64,000 nucleotides of DNA, taken from NCBI GenBank assembly GCA_964605145.1, contig CAZSBG010000004.1, positions 1 to 64,000 of the forward strand, in the 5' to 3' direction. The notes under the pieces are model-generated. The model worked only from the letters and a program-made list of their open reading frames with translations, was not told the DNA's origin and made no database searches. Made by a program: the position numbers and the translations under genes. The first letter of the stretch is position 1. Each line of letters opens with the position of its first letter. The stretch comes from CAZSBG01 sp964605145 (GTDB taxonomy: Bacteria > Zhuqueibacterota > Zhuqueibacteria > Thermofontimicrobiales > Thermofontimicrobiaceae). Shown here piece by piece: positions 7,601 to 17,078 of this stretch.

Positions 7601-10416
7601 ATTGCTTAACAGTTGTTCCCGGCGATTCGCTCTCGAAAATTGAAAATGGCGCATGGCAGATTAACCCTGAAAATCGGGATGATTTTGATAGATTGTTCGA
7701 ACAGATTCACTCTGACAATGAAAAACCGTTGCGCGGTGTTTTACATTTCTGGAGTTTGATTCCCGATAATCAGTCCCAACCGGATATTTTGGCGGATCAG
7801 CTTTTATGCTGCGGCAGCGCAGTGCACCTTGTGCAGGCGCTGGCCAATTTGAAAACGACACATCTGCCATCGCTGACACTGTTTACCCGTGGTGTCCATG
7901 AAATCGCCGGAAGCAAAGTGACCAATGCAGTCATTCAGGGAAGCCTCTGGGGATTGGGCGCTGTCATCACGTTGGAGCATCCTGAATTGCAGTGCAAACA
8001 AATCGACCTGGATCCAATTCAGGCTGCTGATACGGCACAGATTGTTTTCAATGAATTATTAAGAATAGACGATGAAAACCGAATTGCAGTCCGCGAGGGA
8101 AATCGGTTTGTCCAGCGATTGAAAAAGATGAAATCTGCTGAACAATCAAGGGAAAAGGATCAATTGGACATTCCTGAAAATACTTCGTTCCGTCTCGAAA
8201 TTTCTACCCGTGGAATTTTGGATAACCTCCAATTTGTTCCGGTTGAAAGAGCAAAACCGTCTCAGGGTCAGGTGGAAATTGAAGTCCATGCCAGCGGTCA
8301 AAATTTCAGGGATGTGTTGAACGCCCTGGATTTATATCCCGGCGATCCCGGGCCTTTGGGAGGCGAATGCGCCGGAAAAGTGGTTGCAATTGGCGACGGG
8401 GTGACCAATGTGGCTGTCGGTGATCGTGTGATGGCAATTGCTCCCGGCACGTTTGGTTCGCATGTCATTACCTATGCTGATCTCGCTATTGGCATCCAGG
8501 AATTCATGAGTTACGAAGAAGCTGCCACGATCCCGATAACATTTTTGACGGCCCACTATGCACTGAATCATCTCGCGAAAATGGAAAAGGGCGAAAAGGT
8601 GTTCATTCATACGGCCTCCGGGGGAGTTGGACTGGCCGCAATTCAATTAGCGAAAAAGGTTGGCGCGGAAATATTCGCAACGGCCGGAAGCGATGAAAAG
8701 CGCGAGTTTCTCAAATCCATTGGCGTGGATCATGTGATGAATTCGCGTTCACTGGATTTTGCTGATGAGGTCCAAGAAATCACGCAAGGCAAGGGAGTGG
8801 ATATTGTGTTGAATTCGCTCTCAGGTGATTATATTCCCAAGAGCCTGTCCCTGCTCGGAGAAAACGGCCGGTTTTTGGAAATCGGAAAAGTGGATATCTG
8901 GGATGCCAAACGGGTCGAGGATTTCAATGCGAACATTTCTTATTTTGTGATTGCGCTGGACGATCTGTCTGCTGAGAATCCGGCATTGATTCAATCCATG
9001 TTCACGGAGTTGGCAAAAGACTTTGACGGAAAAACACTTTTTCCGTTGAAACATCAAGTTTTTTCTATGGCTGATGCCATTGCTTCATTCCGCTTTATGG
9101 CTCAGGCAAAGCATATCGGAAAAGTGGTGCTCTCCCTGGATAAAATTTCTGAAAAAAAGGAAGGAGCAATACGTTCTGAAGCATCTTATCTGATCACAGG
9201 TGGACTTGGTTCTCTCGGATTGTTGATCGCAGAATGGCTGGTGAAACAGGGAGCGACTCATCTCGTATTGGCTGATTTGTTCGATCCAAAAGAACAGGCC
9301 AAAAAGAAAATCGCTGAACTGGAAGAAGATGGGGCAGTTGTCTCCATTGTAAAAGCTGATCTGGCAGATGAAGCGCAGGTTGCTGCATCGCTGAAGCCTT
9401 GGTTTGATGCCGAAGGCGCTGAAGCCAAACCACCTGTGCGCGGTATCATTCACCTGGCCGGCATGCTCGACGATGGCGTATTGCGACAACAAAACTGGAA
9501 ACGTTTCGTTAAGGTCATGGCTCCAAAGGTCGCTGGCACGTGGAATTTGCATCAGGTCTCACGACATTCGGAGCTGGATTTCTTTGTCACATTTTCCTCC
9601 ATCGCCTCAGTGCTGGGTTCGCCGGGACAAAGTAATTATGCGGCTGCCAACGCGTTTATGGATGCGCTGGCGCACCATCGAAACGAGAAAAATCTAACAT
9701 CGTTGAGTATCAACTGGGGGCCCTGGGCTGAAATCGGCATGGCGGCGGAAATGGATGAGCAGGACAAAACCAGGCATGCGGCCACCGGACTGGGAGCAAT
9801 TTCTCCGGAAAAAGGATTGCATGCCCTTGAAAAACTGATTACCGGCAATGCACCTCAGGTTGGCGTGTTTCCCATCCACTGGCCGGTCTTTCTGAAACAG
9901 TTCCCTGAGGGCGAGGTCCCTGCGCTGTTGAAGTATTTCGAGAGCAAACATACAATAGCTGCCGAACAGGGCGCAACACTGCAATCGGAAGTGCTGAATA
10001 TTTTAAAGACCGCGTCTCCAAAGGATCGGTTAGATATTCTGGTGCAGCATCTTCGGGAACAGGCCATTAGAATTTTGGGTCTGGAACCTGATTTTCCACT
10101 GGACACAAAAAAACCACTCAACGAGATGGGGCTCGATTCGCTGATGGCCATTGAAATGAAAAATGCGCTGAGTGCGGCTGTTGGACAGAATTTGCCGGCG
10201 ACATTGCTTTTCAATTATCCCACGATAGAGGGATTGGCCGGTCATCTGGTTTCCGAAGTGCTGGCATTCGATGATGATGAAAAAGAAACCGCTTCACATG
10301 GGGAGGCAACAAAAGACAAAGTGGACTCTGATAAGACTGATATTGAAGAAATGTCCGATGAGGATGTCGAAGCGCTGCTGGAAAATAAGCTGGCGGAGCT
10401 TGATGACGATGATTAA
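1606..10416 (+). CDS. Loading FAAL and fully reducing type I PKS module (FAAL-ACP-KS-AT-DH-ER-KR-ACP)
   Basis: This 2936-residue protein should start the chain. A fatty-acyl-AMP ligase (about 10-610; TSGSTGLPRGVMLSH, YHDMGLIGG, YGLAEATLF) activates a fatty acid and loads the first ACP (Ser695 in GLDSAQ). One extension follows. KS is at about 754-1180 (Cys923 in DTACSSS, HGTGT, KTNIGH). AT is at about 1273-1570 (Ser1369 in GHSIGEY; HAFHS, the malonyl-CoA signature). DH is at about 1640-1930 (His1679 in HRIFGMPVFP, Asp1852 in DASFQ). ER is at about 2195-2500 (HTASGGVGLAAIQ). KR is at about 2525-2700 (Tyr2678; LDD motif, B-type). The second ACP carries Ser2845. All active residues are present, so a saturated two-carbon extension is expected. 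The acidic tail (SDEDVEALL) looks like a docking helix. A weak AGGAA lies 12 bases before the start. Confidence 0.95.
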   Translation: MSIHSKLFKGSNFEPTTLVELLRWRAKNFPNERAYTWLKDGESEELIMTYAELDQKARMIGAWLQSRVAKGERALLIYPPGMEYVLAFFGCLYAGVVAVPAYPPDPTRLNRTLPRLQAIANDAQASIALTTDSILSMMKIMKLGSKVTDSLEKVPFLKKFGSSLSSFISQKSAIAHAKDLGDLTWLSTEDIDKDFTDKWNNPKIDEDTLSFLQYTSGSTGLPRGVMLSHENLLYNSALIYEGMGYTSESEGVIWLPIYHDMGLIGGVLQPLYGGVPCTLMSPIAFLQRPLRWMQAISRIKDKRVISGGPNFSYDLCARKISPDQRAQLDLSNWDLAFSGAEPVRPETVERFSETFKSAGFRKQAFYPCYGLAEATLFVSGGERDEVPVIFEIKSDELKKNRVVEAGPQDANKQISVGCGHTRGDQEIVIANPESHAQCKPNQVGEIWISGKSVARGYYNRPEDTKETFQAFLANSENGPYLRTGDLGFLKDGELFITGRIKDLIIIRGRNHYPQDIEFTVQSCHPELRPGCTAVFSTDIDGEERLVVVQEVRNPKKLDSDEVINQIRRTVTEAHELQAYTVVLIKPRSISKTSSGKIQRQATKNEFLQKKLQVVAEWHASSAPKAKKDSDKAAKIVAPKDAPDRSDTSAPVSRSKKNPEIEKIESWLVANLAETLGLEPDEIDIHEPFINFGLDSAQAVGLAGDLEEWMERTFPPTLVWDYPTIEALARYLADDASEQASQEKVEQVQQAFSEPIAIIGMGCRFPGADNPHEFWKLLSDGKNAISRVPGDRWDIDKFYDANPDTPGKMISKFGGFLESVDQFDPQFFGISPREAAKMDPQQRLLLEVTWEALENAGIPPKNLAGTNTGVFVGISNTDYQGPLYTYHNVLDAYSGTGNATSIIANRISYSFDFRGPSIAMDTACSSSLVSVHLAVQSLRNGETRLAIAGGVNLIISPELNITFSRARMISGDGFCKTFDAAADGYGRGEGCGMIVLKRLSEALKDGDNILAVIRGSAVNQDGRSNGITAPNGASQQAVIRMAHANARVKAEEISYIETHGTGTPLGDPIEVQALAEVMKNRPKDQPLRIGSVKTNIGHLESAAGIAGLIKTVLALKYREIPKHLHFSQINPHIPIDKYPIEISAERKTWESNNQRRLAGVSSFGFGGTNAHIVLEEAPVQKMMKNEPERPRHILTLSAKNDAALNSAIGRYLDRLESNEMDSIADFCYTANCGRQHFDHRAAVSALNREDLITKLADLKKAGLSSKKIDSKKTSKIGFLFTGQGSQYPNMSKELYETQPTFKESLDRCAEILDAYLEKPLLDVIFPKNEEDADLIHETQYTQPALFSIEYALAELWRSWGIEPDYVMGHSIGEYSAGCFAGFYSLEDGLKLIATRGKLMQDLPKNGEMAVIFSKLDNVKSMIKDYSDQVSIAAINGPENIVISGKKEAVKTVVGLFEGEGVNTRTLHVSHAFHSPLMDTILDEFESVAEEVQYNIPKIPLISNAGGKLLGPWEMPDSKYWRNHIRETVEFFAGMEKMVDEGCEIFVEVGPNPVLSGMGIRCVPDARATWLPSLREGRSDWQILTDSLAKLYAAGIDVDWQGFELDYDRAFVYVPTYPFQRSRYWLDVNEGLDAVQSRSDLKLGGSWLHPLLSQRMRSPLIHEIVYTSQFSIEQLPLLNDHRIFGMPVFPAVAYFEMVLAAAKAHFGDDGFSLENVSILEAMSFSPGELRDVQVILKTSDAGVTEFQIYSAPVANNGNQELWKLHATGQVGNGKVGLAKAPEIDLNQLQRQFEIEMDVKEFYDQLRQRGLEYGPRFQGIELLWHNGAQALGKLRLPDPFQSESNDFRIHPTLLDASFQLFGAVVAAMETTDKNQGIYLPVGIKSLKIFKQPDPILWSHVVLNETEESGKELLSADIRIYDEHGEHVAEVEGLQLKYANLSALMASAAEKIDEWFYEMTWEISEPADQQKSTQGFDGQWLIFDSGNQIEKDLVKRIRDGGGDCLTVVPGDSLSKIENGAWQINPENRDDFDRLFEQIHSDNEKPLRGVLHFWSLIPDNQSQPDILADQLLCCGSAVHLVQALANLKTTHLPSLTLFTRGVHEIAGSKVTNAVIQGSLWGLGAVITLEHPELQCKQIDLDPIQAADTAQIVFNELLRIDDENRIAVREGNRFVQRLKKMKSAEQSREKDQLDIPENTSFRLEISTRGILDNLQFVPVERAKPSQGQVEIEVHASGQNFRDVLNALDLYPGDPGPLGGECAGKVVAIGDGVTNVAVGDRVMAIAPGTFGSHVITYADLAIGIQEFMSYEEAATIPITFLTAHYALNHLAKMEKGEKVFIHTASGGVGLAAIQLAKKVGAEIFATAGSDEKREFLKSIGVDHVMNSRSLDFADEVQEITQGKGVDIVLNSLSGDYIPKSLSLLGENGRFLEIGKVDIWDAKRVEDFNANISYFVIALDDLSAENPALIQSMFTELAKDFDGKTLFPLKHQVFSMADAIASFRFMAQAKHIGKVVLSLDKISEKKEGAIRSEASYLITGGLGSLGLLIAEWLVKQGATHLVLADLFDPKEQAKKKIAELEEDGAVVSIVKADLADEAQVAASLKPWFDAEGAEAKPPVRGIIHLAGMLDDGVLRQQNWKRFVKVMAPKVAGTWNLHQVSRHSELDFFVTFSSIASVLGSPGQSNYAAANAFMDALAHHRNEKNLTSLSINWGPWAEIGMAAEMDEQDKTRHAATGLGAISPEKGLHALEKLITGNAPQVGVFPIHWPVFLKQFPEGEVPALLKYFESKHTIAAEQGATLQSEVLNILKTASPKDRLDILVQHLREQAIRILGLEPDFPLDTKKPLNEMGLDSLMAIEMKNALSAAVGQNLPATLLFNYPTIEGLAGHLVSEVLAFDDDEKETASHGEATKDKVDSDKTDIEEMSDEDVEALLENKLAELDDDD

Positions 10417-10637
10417 TTGATGTTTCAAAAAGGGGGAGAAAATAACAATAATTTAAAAGTAAAGTCACTGAAAATTATAAAAAATATAAAGACTTAACCG
10501 ATTTAATTTATACCAGGATTCCTGCTTTCGTTGTAGAATAAAAAATGGATGTAATACGAGGGTGGGAATCTGACTATATAGAACAAATGGATAAAGACAA
10601 AAGATAAACTTGAATTTAGCTGCAAAAGGATTTCTGA
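10417..10637. other. Intergenic gap between the first two synthase genes
   Basis: This 221-base AT-rich gap contains no ORF and no strong hairpin. A good ribosome-binding site, AAAGGA at 10625-10630, sits 7 bases before the next start. An internal promoter is possible but none stands out. Confidence 0.45.
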
Positions 10638-13600
10638 ATGAACTCGGCTTCCGATTCGAATAAAAAGGAACTTTCTCCGCTCAAACGTGCATTCATTGCT
10701 CTTGAAGAAATGCAGAAGAAATTAAAAGCCCTGGAAAGTAAGCAGAATGAACCGATTGCTATCATCGGTCTTGGATGCAGGTTTCCCGGAGCGAATAATC
10801 CTGATGAATTTTGGAATTTGCTGGAAAATGGCGTGGATGCAATTCGCGAGGTGCCAAAGGACCGCTGGGACATCGATGAATATTACGATCCCACCCCGGG
10901 CACACCCGGGAAAATGTACACCCGCGATGGCGGTTTTATCGAAAACGTGGATAAGTTTGATCCCAACTTTTTTGGTATTTCACCACGAGAAGCTGCACGC
11001 ATGGATCCTCAGCAGCGTGTATTGATGGAAGTCACCTGGCAGGCGCTGGAACGAGCCCGGCTCGTTCCTTCTGAATTGGTTGGCAGCAAAACAGGCGTTT
11101 TCATTGGGATCAGCGCCAATGACTATTCCCTGATTCAATATGAACATGAACTTTCTGTGGATGCCTATCATGGCACAGGCAATGCATTCAGTATTGCGGC
11201 CAATCGACTATCCTATTTTTTCGATTTTCGCGGACCGAGCGTTTCTATGGACACGGCGTGTTCTTCTTCGCTGGTCACCACGCACATGGCGATCCAGAGT
11301 TTGCGCAACGGCGAGTCCGATCTGGCGTTAGCCGGCGGCGTGAATCTGATCCTTTCCCCTGAGGCCACACTCATTTTCTCCCATGCGCGAATGATGGCTG
11401 TGAAAAATCGCTGCCGAACTTTCGACGCAGACGCTGACGGATACGTTAGGGGTGAAGGATGCGGAGTCGCTGTGCTCAAGCGGCTTTCCGATGCGAAACG
11501 CGACGGCGATACTATTCTGGCGGTCATTCGCGGTTCAGCCGTGAATCAGGATGGTCGGAGCAATGGCATTACCGCGCCCAATGGACTTGCCCAGCAGGAA
11601 GTGATAAAAGCTGCGTTGCAAAATGCAAAGTTGAAGCCGGAGAAAATGGGGTACATTGAAGCGCACGGCACCGGCACCATTCTCGGCGATCCCATTGAAG
11701 TACAGGCCCTGGCCGCGATCATGAAAGATCGGCCCAAAAATAACCCACTCACCATTGGTTCTGTGAAAACTAACATCGGCCATTTGGAATCGGCCGCCGG
11801 CATTGCAGGATTGATTAAAGTGGTGCTGTCACTTCACTATGAAAAAATTCCACCGCACCTGCATTTCAAAAAAATTAATCCGCATATTCCATTCGAGGAT
11901 ATGCCTTTGGAAATTCCTGTGAAAGGCAAAGATTGGTCGCGCGGTTTGGATAAACGTTTTGCCGGACTCAGTTCATTCGGGTTCGGCGGCACAAATGCAC
12001 ACATCGTTCTCGAAGAAGCGCCGGAGCAGAAAAAGGCGGTTCCTGAAATTGAACGCCCCCTGCACATTCTGAATTTTGGCACGAAATCGGATGAATCGCA
12101 ATCTGAACTGGTTGGGCATTATTTACAATATTTGAAAGAGCGAACCAATGAATCGCTGGCAGATATTTGTTTTTCTGCAAATACCGGCCGCACGCACTTT
12201 GAGAGCAGACTTTCGGTAACCGCTGAAAATGTGAAACAATTGCGCGAGCGGTTGGCTGCTTTCCAGGCAGGAGAACCTGTATTTGAAATTAATACCGGGT
12301 TCAGCTTTGACCGGGCACGATCGAAAATTGCATTTTTGTTCACAGGTCAGGGATCCCAATACCCGGGCATGGGGCAATCGCTCTACAATAGTCAGCCAAG
12401 CTTCAAAAAAGCTTTGGATACTTGCGATGAAATTTTGCGTCACTATCTCGACAAACCATTGTTGTCCGTTATTTTTCAGGATTCGGAACACGCCGAACTC
12501 ATACATGAAACCGCTTACACGCAGCCGGCTCTGTTTGCCATTGAATACGCTTTGGCGCAGCTCTGGCTTTCCTGGGGCGTCAAGCCGAATTATCTGATCG
12601 GCCACAGTGTCGGAGAATATGTTGCCGCCTGCTTTGCTAACGTATTCAGTCTGGAACACGGGCTGAAACTGATCGCTGCCCGCGGGCGACTGATGAGTTC
12701 GCTGCCGCACGATGGCGCAATGGCATCGATTTTTACGGATGAAGCAACCGTTGCCTCTGAAGTGCGGAAGTACAGTGAAACTGTTTCCATTGCCGGGGTA
12801 AACGGTCCATCCAACATTGTCATTTCTGGGAAAAACGAAGATGTGCAGCAACTTGTGGCTCTGTTCCGCTCAAAAGACGTGGAAATCCGATCGTTAAAGG
12901 TGTCCCATGCGTTTCATTCCCCGTTAATGGAACCCATTCTGGATGAATTTGAACAGGTTGCTTCCGAGCTAAATTATTCGGCGCCGTCAATTCCAATTAT
13001 TTCGAATCTCACCGGAAAAATGCTGGATGGAAAGAACATCCCGGATGCCCAATACTGGCGCAGCCACATTCGCGAAGCGGTTCAATTCAATGCCGGAATG
13101 CAGCTTCTGGCCGAAAAGGGATGCGAGGTTTTCATCGAACCTGGCCCGCACCCGGTCATGCTGGGAATGGGGCGTCGTTGTTTACCGGACGTGGATGGCC
13201 TCTGGGTGCCATCGCTGAAAAGGGAGCAGGATGATTGGCAGATGATGCTCAACAGTCTGGGCACGCTCTATGTGAACGGCGTTGAAGTGGATTGGCGGGG
13301 ATTCGACAATGATTATAGCCGAAATCGCATCCCGGTTCCAACGTATCCTTTTCTCGGAGAGCGTTACTGGGTTGAGCTTCGCAGCGAAAAACCAAGAGCC
13401 CGGCTGATGGCAGATGCAGTCAGCGATATCATTGATGAAAAAACTGTTGATGAGTCAGCCGAGACGCAAGAAGCAAAAAAGGAAGAGACCGGCCCGAAAC
13501 TGTCAAAAGAATCGGTGTTGAACGCGGACCCGAAAGACCGGCAGAAAATGTTGGAAACATATTTCAGAACAGAACTGGCCAAAGTGTTGGGACTCAGTCC

Positions 13601-16600
13601 CAACCGGGTCGATGTCAGGCAGCCGGTGAATAATCTCGGTCTGGATTCCATCATGGCCATTGAATTAAAAAACACAATTGAAAATATACTTGGTGTGGAT
13701 TATCCCATTGCCAATTTGCTGGAAGGCCCGAATATCATACAAATTTGTGAGCAATTGGTGAAAACCATCACCGAACCGGCAACAGCATCTGTCAAAATTG
13801 AACCGGCTGAAGATAAAGTGCTGGAATATCCGCTCTCCCACGGACAGCGCGCTATGTGGTTTCAGCATCAAATGGCGCCGGATAGTATTTTCAACCTGCT
13901 CTATGCTGTTCGGATTCGGGATAAAATCAGTGTGTCTGCTTTGAAACAGTCTTTTCAGAAATTAATTGAACGTCATCCCACACTGCGCAGCACATTCCAT
14001 TCGCAAAAAGGCGAGCCGATCCAGCGAATTCACGAAGATGCAGAAGTCTATTTTGTCCAGGAAGATGCGTCCGGGTGGAGCGATGAAGAACTGTATAAAC
14101 GACTTGAGGAAGAAACGCACCGCCATTTCGATCTGGTGAATGGCCCGGTGTTCCGAATTTATCTATTTTCACGATCGGAAAGCGAGCATGTTCTTCTCCA
14201 GACCATCCATCACATTGTGGCGGATTTGTGGTCACAGGCGATCATCGCCAATGAAGTGAGCCTTCTGTACTCCGCTCTGCTGGTCGAAAAAGACGTCATC
14301 GATCTTCCGGCCATCGAAATTCAATACAGCGATTATGTCCGCTGGCATTCAGAAATGCTCGCAGACGAAGAAGGCGATCGCTTGTGGGATTACTGGAAGG
14401 AAAAATTATCCGGCGAATTGCCTGTGCTCAATTTGCCCACAGACCGAGCCCGGCCTGCCGTGCAAACGTTCAGTGGAAAGTCAAAGACCGTTTATCTCGG
14501 TCCTGACCTGACAAAAAAATTGAAAAAAATCAGCGAAGATACCGGCTCAACGCTTTACATGACGCTACTTGCCGCGTTCAAAGTGCTGCTGCACCGGTAC
14601 ACCGGCCAGGAAGACCTGGTCGTCGGCACGCCCACAACAGGACGCGCGCACAACGAGCTGGCGCCGATTGTGGGCTATTTTGTCAATCCATTGCCTCTGC
14701 GCTCCGATTTGAGCGGCAATCCGAAATTCTCAGATTTTCTGGCCCAGGTTCGCAAAACAGTGGTGGATGCCATTGATCATCAAAGTTATCCGCTGGGTCT
14801 TCTCGTTGAAAAATTGCAGCCGGAGCGAGACACCAGCCGTACGCCATTGTTCCAGGTGATGTTTGTATTCCAGCGAGCCCATTTGCTTTACGAGGAAGGA
14901 TTATCTTCGTTTGCAGTTGGAAGTGAAAAGACGCAAATGAATCTTTCAGGACTGCCCATGGAAGCGGTTCACCTGGAGGAATGGCTGTCACCGTTCGATA
15001 TGACGCTGATGATGGCCGAATCCAACAACAAACTTGGCGCCTCGCTGACGTACAACACTGATCTGTTCGATGAAAAAACAATCGATCGATTGCTGCAACA
15101 TTTCCAGCGTCTGTTGAACAGTATTTCGGATGATCTCTCGGAGCAAATCGGGGACCTTGAATTGCTGGAAAAAGATGAATCCACACATTTAATTGAATCG
15201 TTGAATGCGACGAAAGCAGACTTCCCGGCGGACAAATGTGTGCATGAAATCATCGCGGGAATTGCACAAAGTCAGCCGGATGCCGAGGCAGTAGTATTCG
15301 AAAGTGAAAAACTGAGCTACGGCGAATTAAACGCTCGCGCCAATCAACTGGCCCATTATTTATCCAAAAAGGGCGTCGGCTCTGAAACCATTGTTGGAAT
15401 CAGTGTGGAACGATCTCTGAATATGATTGTCGCCATGCTGGGGGTGCTCAAAGCCGGCGGCGCTTATTTGCCTATGGATCCGGAATATCCGGTGGACCGC
15501 TTGACGCTGATGCTGGAAGATTCCGGCGCGCCGGTACTGATCACTCAAAAGTCTTTTGAAGAGAAATATACGGAGAGCCACGCAGCCAAAATTTTCATCG
15601 ATGCGGACTGGGCGTACATTGATGGTGAAAGCACGGAAGATACCATCAATACGGCTGCGCCTGAAAATCTGGCCTACGTGATTTACACGTCAGGCTCCAC
15701 CGGCAAACCAAAGGGAACGCTGTTGCAGCACAGGGGACTCTGCAATTTTACCACGGCACACGTGAAAACACTTGGCATGAAGAAAAACGATCGAATGCTT
15801 CAGTTTGCCTCGTTCAGCTTCGACGCTTCAGTGTCAGAGATTTTTACTGCGCTGTTTGCCGGGGCTGCACTTCATCTGGCAAAACGGGAAACGCTTCTCG
15901 CCAGTCCAAAGCTCATTCAATTACTGAAAACCCAGAAAATTACGGCGGCGATCATCCCGCCGGCACTACTCTCCGTATTGCCGGCTGATGGATTGCCTGA
16001 TTTGAAAATCATTATTTCCGCCGGTGAAAGCTGCGGGAGAGATATTGTGGCGAAATGGGCGCCGGGCCGCAGTTTTTACAATGGATACGGTCCCACCGAA
16101 GCAACAGTCGGGCCCACTATTTACAAAGTTGATCCGTTAGATTCGGACATGCAAACCGTGCCCATTGGCAGACCGCTCTCCAATGTCAACGTGTATTTGT
16201 TGGACAAGCACCTGAATCCGGTTCCCCACGGCATTCCGGGGGAGATTTACATTGGCGGTGTGTGTCTTGCGCGTGGTTATCATCAACGCCCGGACATGAC
16301 TGCAACAAAGTTCATCCCGCATCCATTCAGCAGCAATGCCGGGGAACGACTTTACAAGACAGGTGACCTGGGCAAATATTTGCCGGATGGTAACATTGAA
16401 TTTTTGGGGCGGGTTGATTTTCAGGTGAAGGTGCGCGGTTTCCGCATCGAGCTGGAAGAAATTGAGTCCGTACTGGCTGAGCATAATTCCATCGAAGATG
16501 TCGTGGTTCTTGCCAAAAAGGACAACGCCGGTGAAAACAGACTTGTGGCCTATGTGGTGCCGGATCATAAGCCCATGCCGGAAAAAAGTGAATTCCGTGA

Positions 16601-17078
16601 ATTCCTGAAATCGAGAATGCCGGAATACATGGTGCCCACAGCATTCGTTACGATGAATGCCCTGCCGCTGACGCCCAACGGCAAAATTGACCGCAAAGCG
16701 CTGCCGGAACCCGAAGAATTTCGGGCAGGTTCAGAAGCCACGTATGTGAAACCCCGGACTGAAATTGAAGGAATGGTGGCGACCATCTGGCAGGATGTGC
16801 TGGGAATGGAAAAAGTCGGAATAAATGATAATTTCTTTGATCTGGGCGGTCATTCACTGACCATGGTCAAAGTACACAGCGAGTTATGCGAAAAACTGAA
16901 TCGGGATATTTCAATTGTGGAAATGTTCAAATATCCCACCATTCGCACTTTGGCGCGATTTCTCAATGAAGAACAGGATAAAAAACCGGTTTTTGAAGAA
17001 AAAGAAAAACGCGCGCAAAGTCAGCGCGAAGCATTAAACATGCAACGACAAAGGATGATGAACAGGAGAAATAAATGA
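10638..17078 (+). CDS. Hybrid PKS-NRPS (KS-AT-ACP-C-A-PCP)
   Basis: This 2146-residue protein adds one malonate unit and then the first amino acid. KS is at about 38-465 (Cys208 in DTACSSS) and AT at about 560-860 (Ser657 in GHSVGEY; HAFHSPLM, malonyl type). No KR, DH or ER follows, so the beta-keto group should remain. ACP Ser1004 (GLDSIM) is followed by C at about 1058-1500 with HHIVADLWS, where Leu replaces the usual Gly. A is at about 1510-2020 (YTSGSTGKPKG, YGPTEATVG, YKTGD, NGKIDRK). The PCP carries Ser2073. Pocket residues read by eye against GrsA are DASIIAGVGK, which I cannot assign. The basic tail (REALNMQRQRMMNRRNK) resembles NRPS-to-PKS docking ends. The stop overlaps the next start as ATGA, indicating translational coupling. 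Confidence 0.94.
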   Translation: MNSASDSNKKELSPLKRAFIALEEMQKKLKALESKQNEPIAIIGLGCRFPGANNPDEFWNLLENGVDAIREVPKDRWDIDEYYDPTPGTPGKMYTRDGGFIENVDKFDPNFFGISPREAARMDPQQRVLMEVTWQALERARLVPSELVGSKTGVFIGISANDYSLIQYEHELSVDAYHGTGNAFSIAANRLSYFFDFRGPSVSMDTACSSSLVTTHMAIQSLRNGESDLALAGGVNLILSPEATLIFSHARMMAVKNRCRTFDADADGYVRGEGCGVAVLKRLSDAKRDGDTILAVIRGSAVNQDGRSNGITAPNGLAQQEVIKAALQNAKLKPEKMGYIEAHGTGTILGDPIEVQALAAIMKDRPKNNPLTIGSVKTNIGHLESAAGIAGLIKVVLSLHYEKIPPHLHFKKINPHIPFEDMPLEIPVKGKDWSRGLDKRFAGLSSFGFGGTNAHIVLEEAPEQKKAVPEIERPLHILNFGTKSDESQSELVGHYLQYLKERTNESLADICFSANTGRTHFESRLSVTAENVKQLRERLAAFQAGEPVFEINTGFSFDRARSKIAFLFTGQGSQYPGMGQSLYNSQPSFKKALDTCDEILRHYLDKPLLSVIFQDSEHAELIHETAYTQPALFAIEYALAQLWLSWGVKPNYLIGHSVGEYVAACFANVFSLEHGLKLIAARGRLMSSLPHDGAMASIFTDEATVASEVRKYSETVSIAGVNGPSNIVISGKNEDVQQLVALFRSKDVEIRSLKVSHAFHSPLMEPILDEFEQVASELNYSAPSIPIISNLTGKMLDGKNIPDAQYWRSHIREAVQFNAGMQLLAEKGCEVFIEPGPHPVMLGMGRRCLPDVDGLWVPSLKREQDDWQMMLNSLGTLYVNGVEVDWRGFDNDYSRNRIPVPTYPFLGERYWVELRSEKPRARLMADAVSDIIDEKTVDESAETQEAKKEETGPKLSKESVLNADPKDRQKMLETYFRTELAKVLGLSPNRVDVRQPVNNLGLDSIMAIELKNTIENILGVDYPIANLLEGPNIIQICEQLVKTITEPATASVKIEPAEDKVLEYPLSHGQRAMWFQHQMAPDSIFNLLYAVRIRDKISVSALKQSFQKLIERHPTLRSTFHSQKGEPIQRIHEDAEVYFVQEDASGWSDEELYKRLEEETHRHFDLVNGPVFRIYLFSRSESEHVLLQTIHHIVADLWSQAIIANEVSLLYSALLVEKDVIDLPAIEIQYSDYVRWHSEMLADEEGDRLWDYWKEKLSGELPVLNLPTDRARPAVQTFSGKSKTVYLGPDLTKKLKKISEDTGSTLYMTLLAAFKVLLHRYTGQEDLVVGTPTTGRAHNELAPIVGYFVNPLPLRSDLSGNPKFSDFLAQVRKTVVDAIDHQSYPLGLLVEKLQPERDTSRTPLFQVMFVFQRAHLLYEEGLSSFAVGSEKTQMNLSGLPMEAVHLEEWLSPFDMTLMMAESNNKLGASLTYNTDLFDEKTIDRLLQHFQRLLNSISDDLSEQIGDLELLEKDESTHLIESLNATKADFPADKCVHEIIAGIAQSQPDAEAVVFESEKLSYGELNARANQLAHYLSKKGVGSETIVGISVERSLNMIVAMLGVLKAGGAYLPMDPEYPVDRLTLMLEDSGAPVLITQKSFEEKYTESHAAKIFIDADWAYIDGESTEDTINTAAPENLAYVIYTSGSTGKPKGTLLQHRGLCNFTTAHVKTLGMKKNDRMLQFASFSFDASVSEIFTALFAGAALHLAKRETLLASPKLIQLLKTQKITAAIIPPALLSVLPADGLPDLKIIISAGESCGRDIVAKWAPGRSFYNGYGPTEATVGPTIYKVDPLDSDMQTVPIGRPLSNVNVYLLDKHLNPVPHGIPGEIYIGGVCLARGYHQRPDMTATKFIPHPFSSNAGERLYKTGDLGKYLPDGNIEFLGRVDFQVKVRGFRIELEEIESVLAEHNSIEDVVVLAKKDNAGENRLVAYVVPDHKPMPEKSEFREFLKSRMPEYMVPTAFVTMNALPLTPNGKIDRKALPEPEEFRAGSEATYVKPRTEIEGMVATIWQDVLGMEKVGINDNFFDLGGHSLTMVKVHSELCEKLNRDISIVEMFKYPTIRTLARFLNEEQDKKPVFEEKEKRAQSQREALNMQRQRMMNRRNK

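Noticed and set aside
12123..12851. Antisense ORF of 242 codons opposite the AT domain at about 12 kb
   Set aside because: It is fully opposite a domain with intact catalytic motifs and has no ribosome-binding site or family features of its own.
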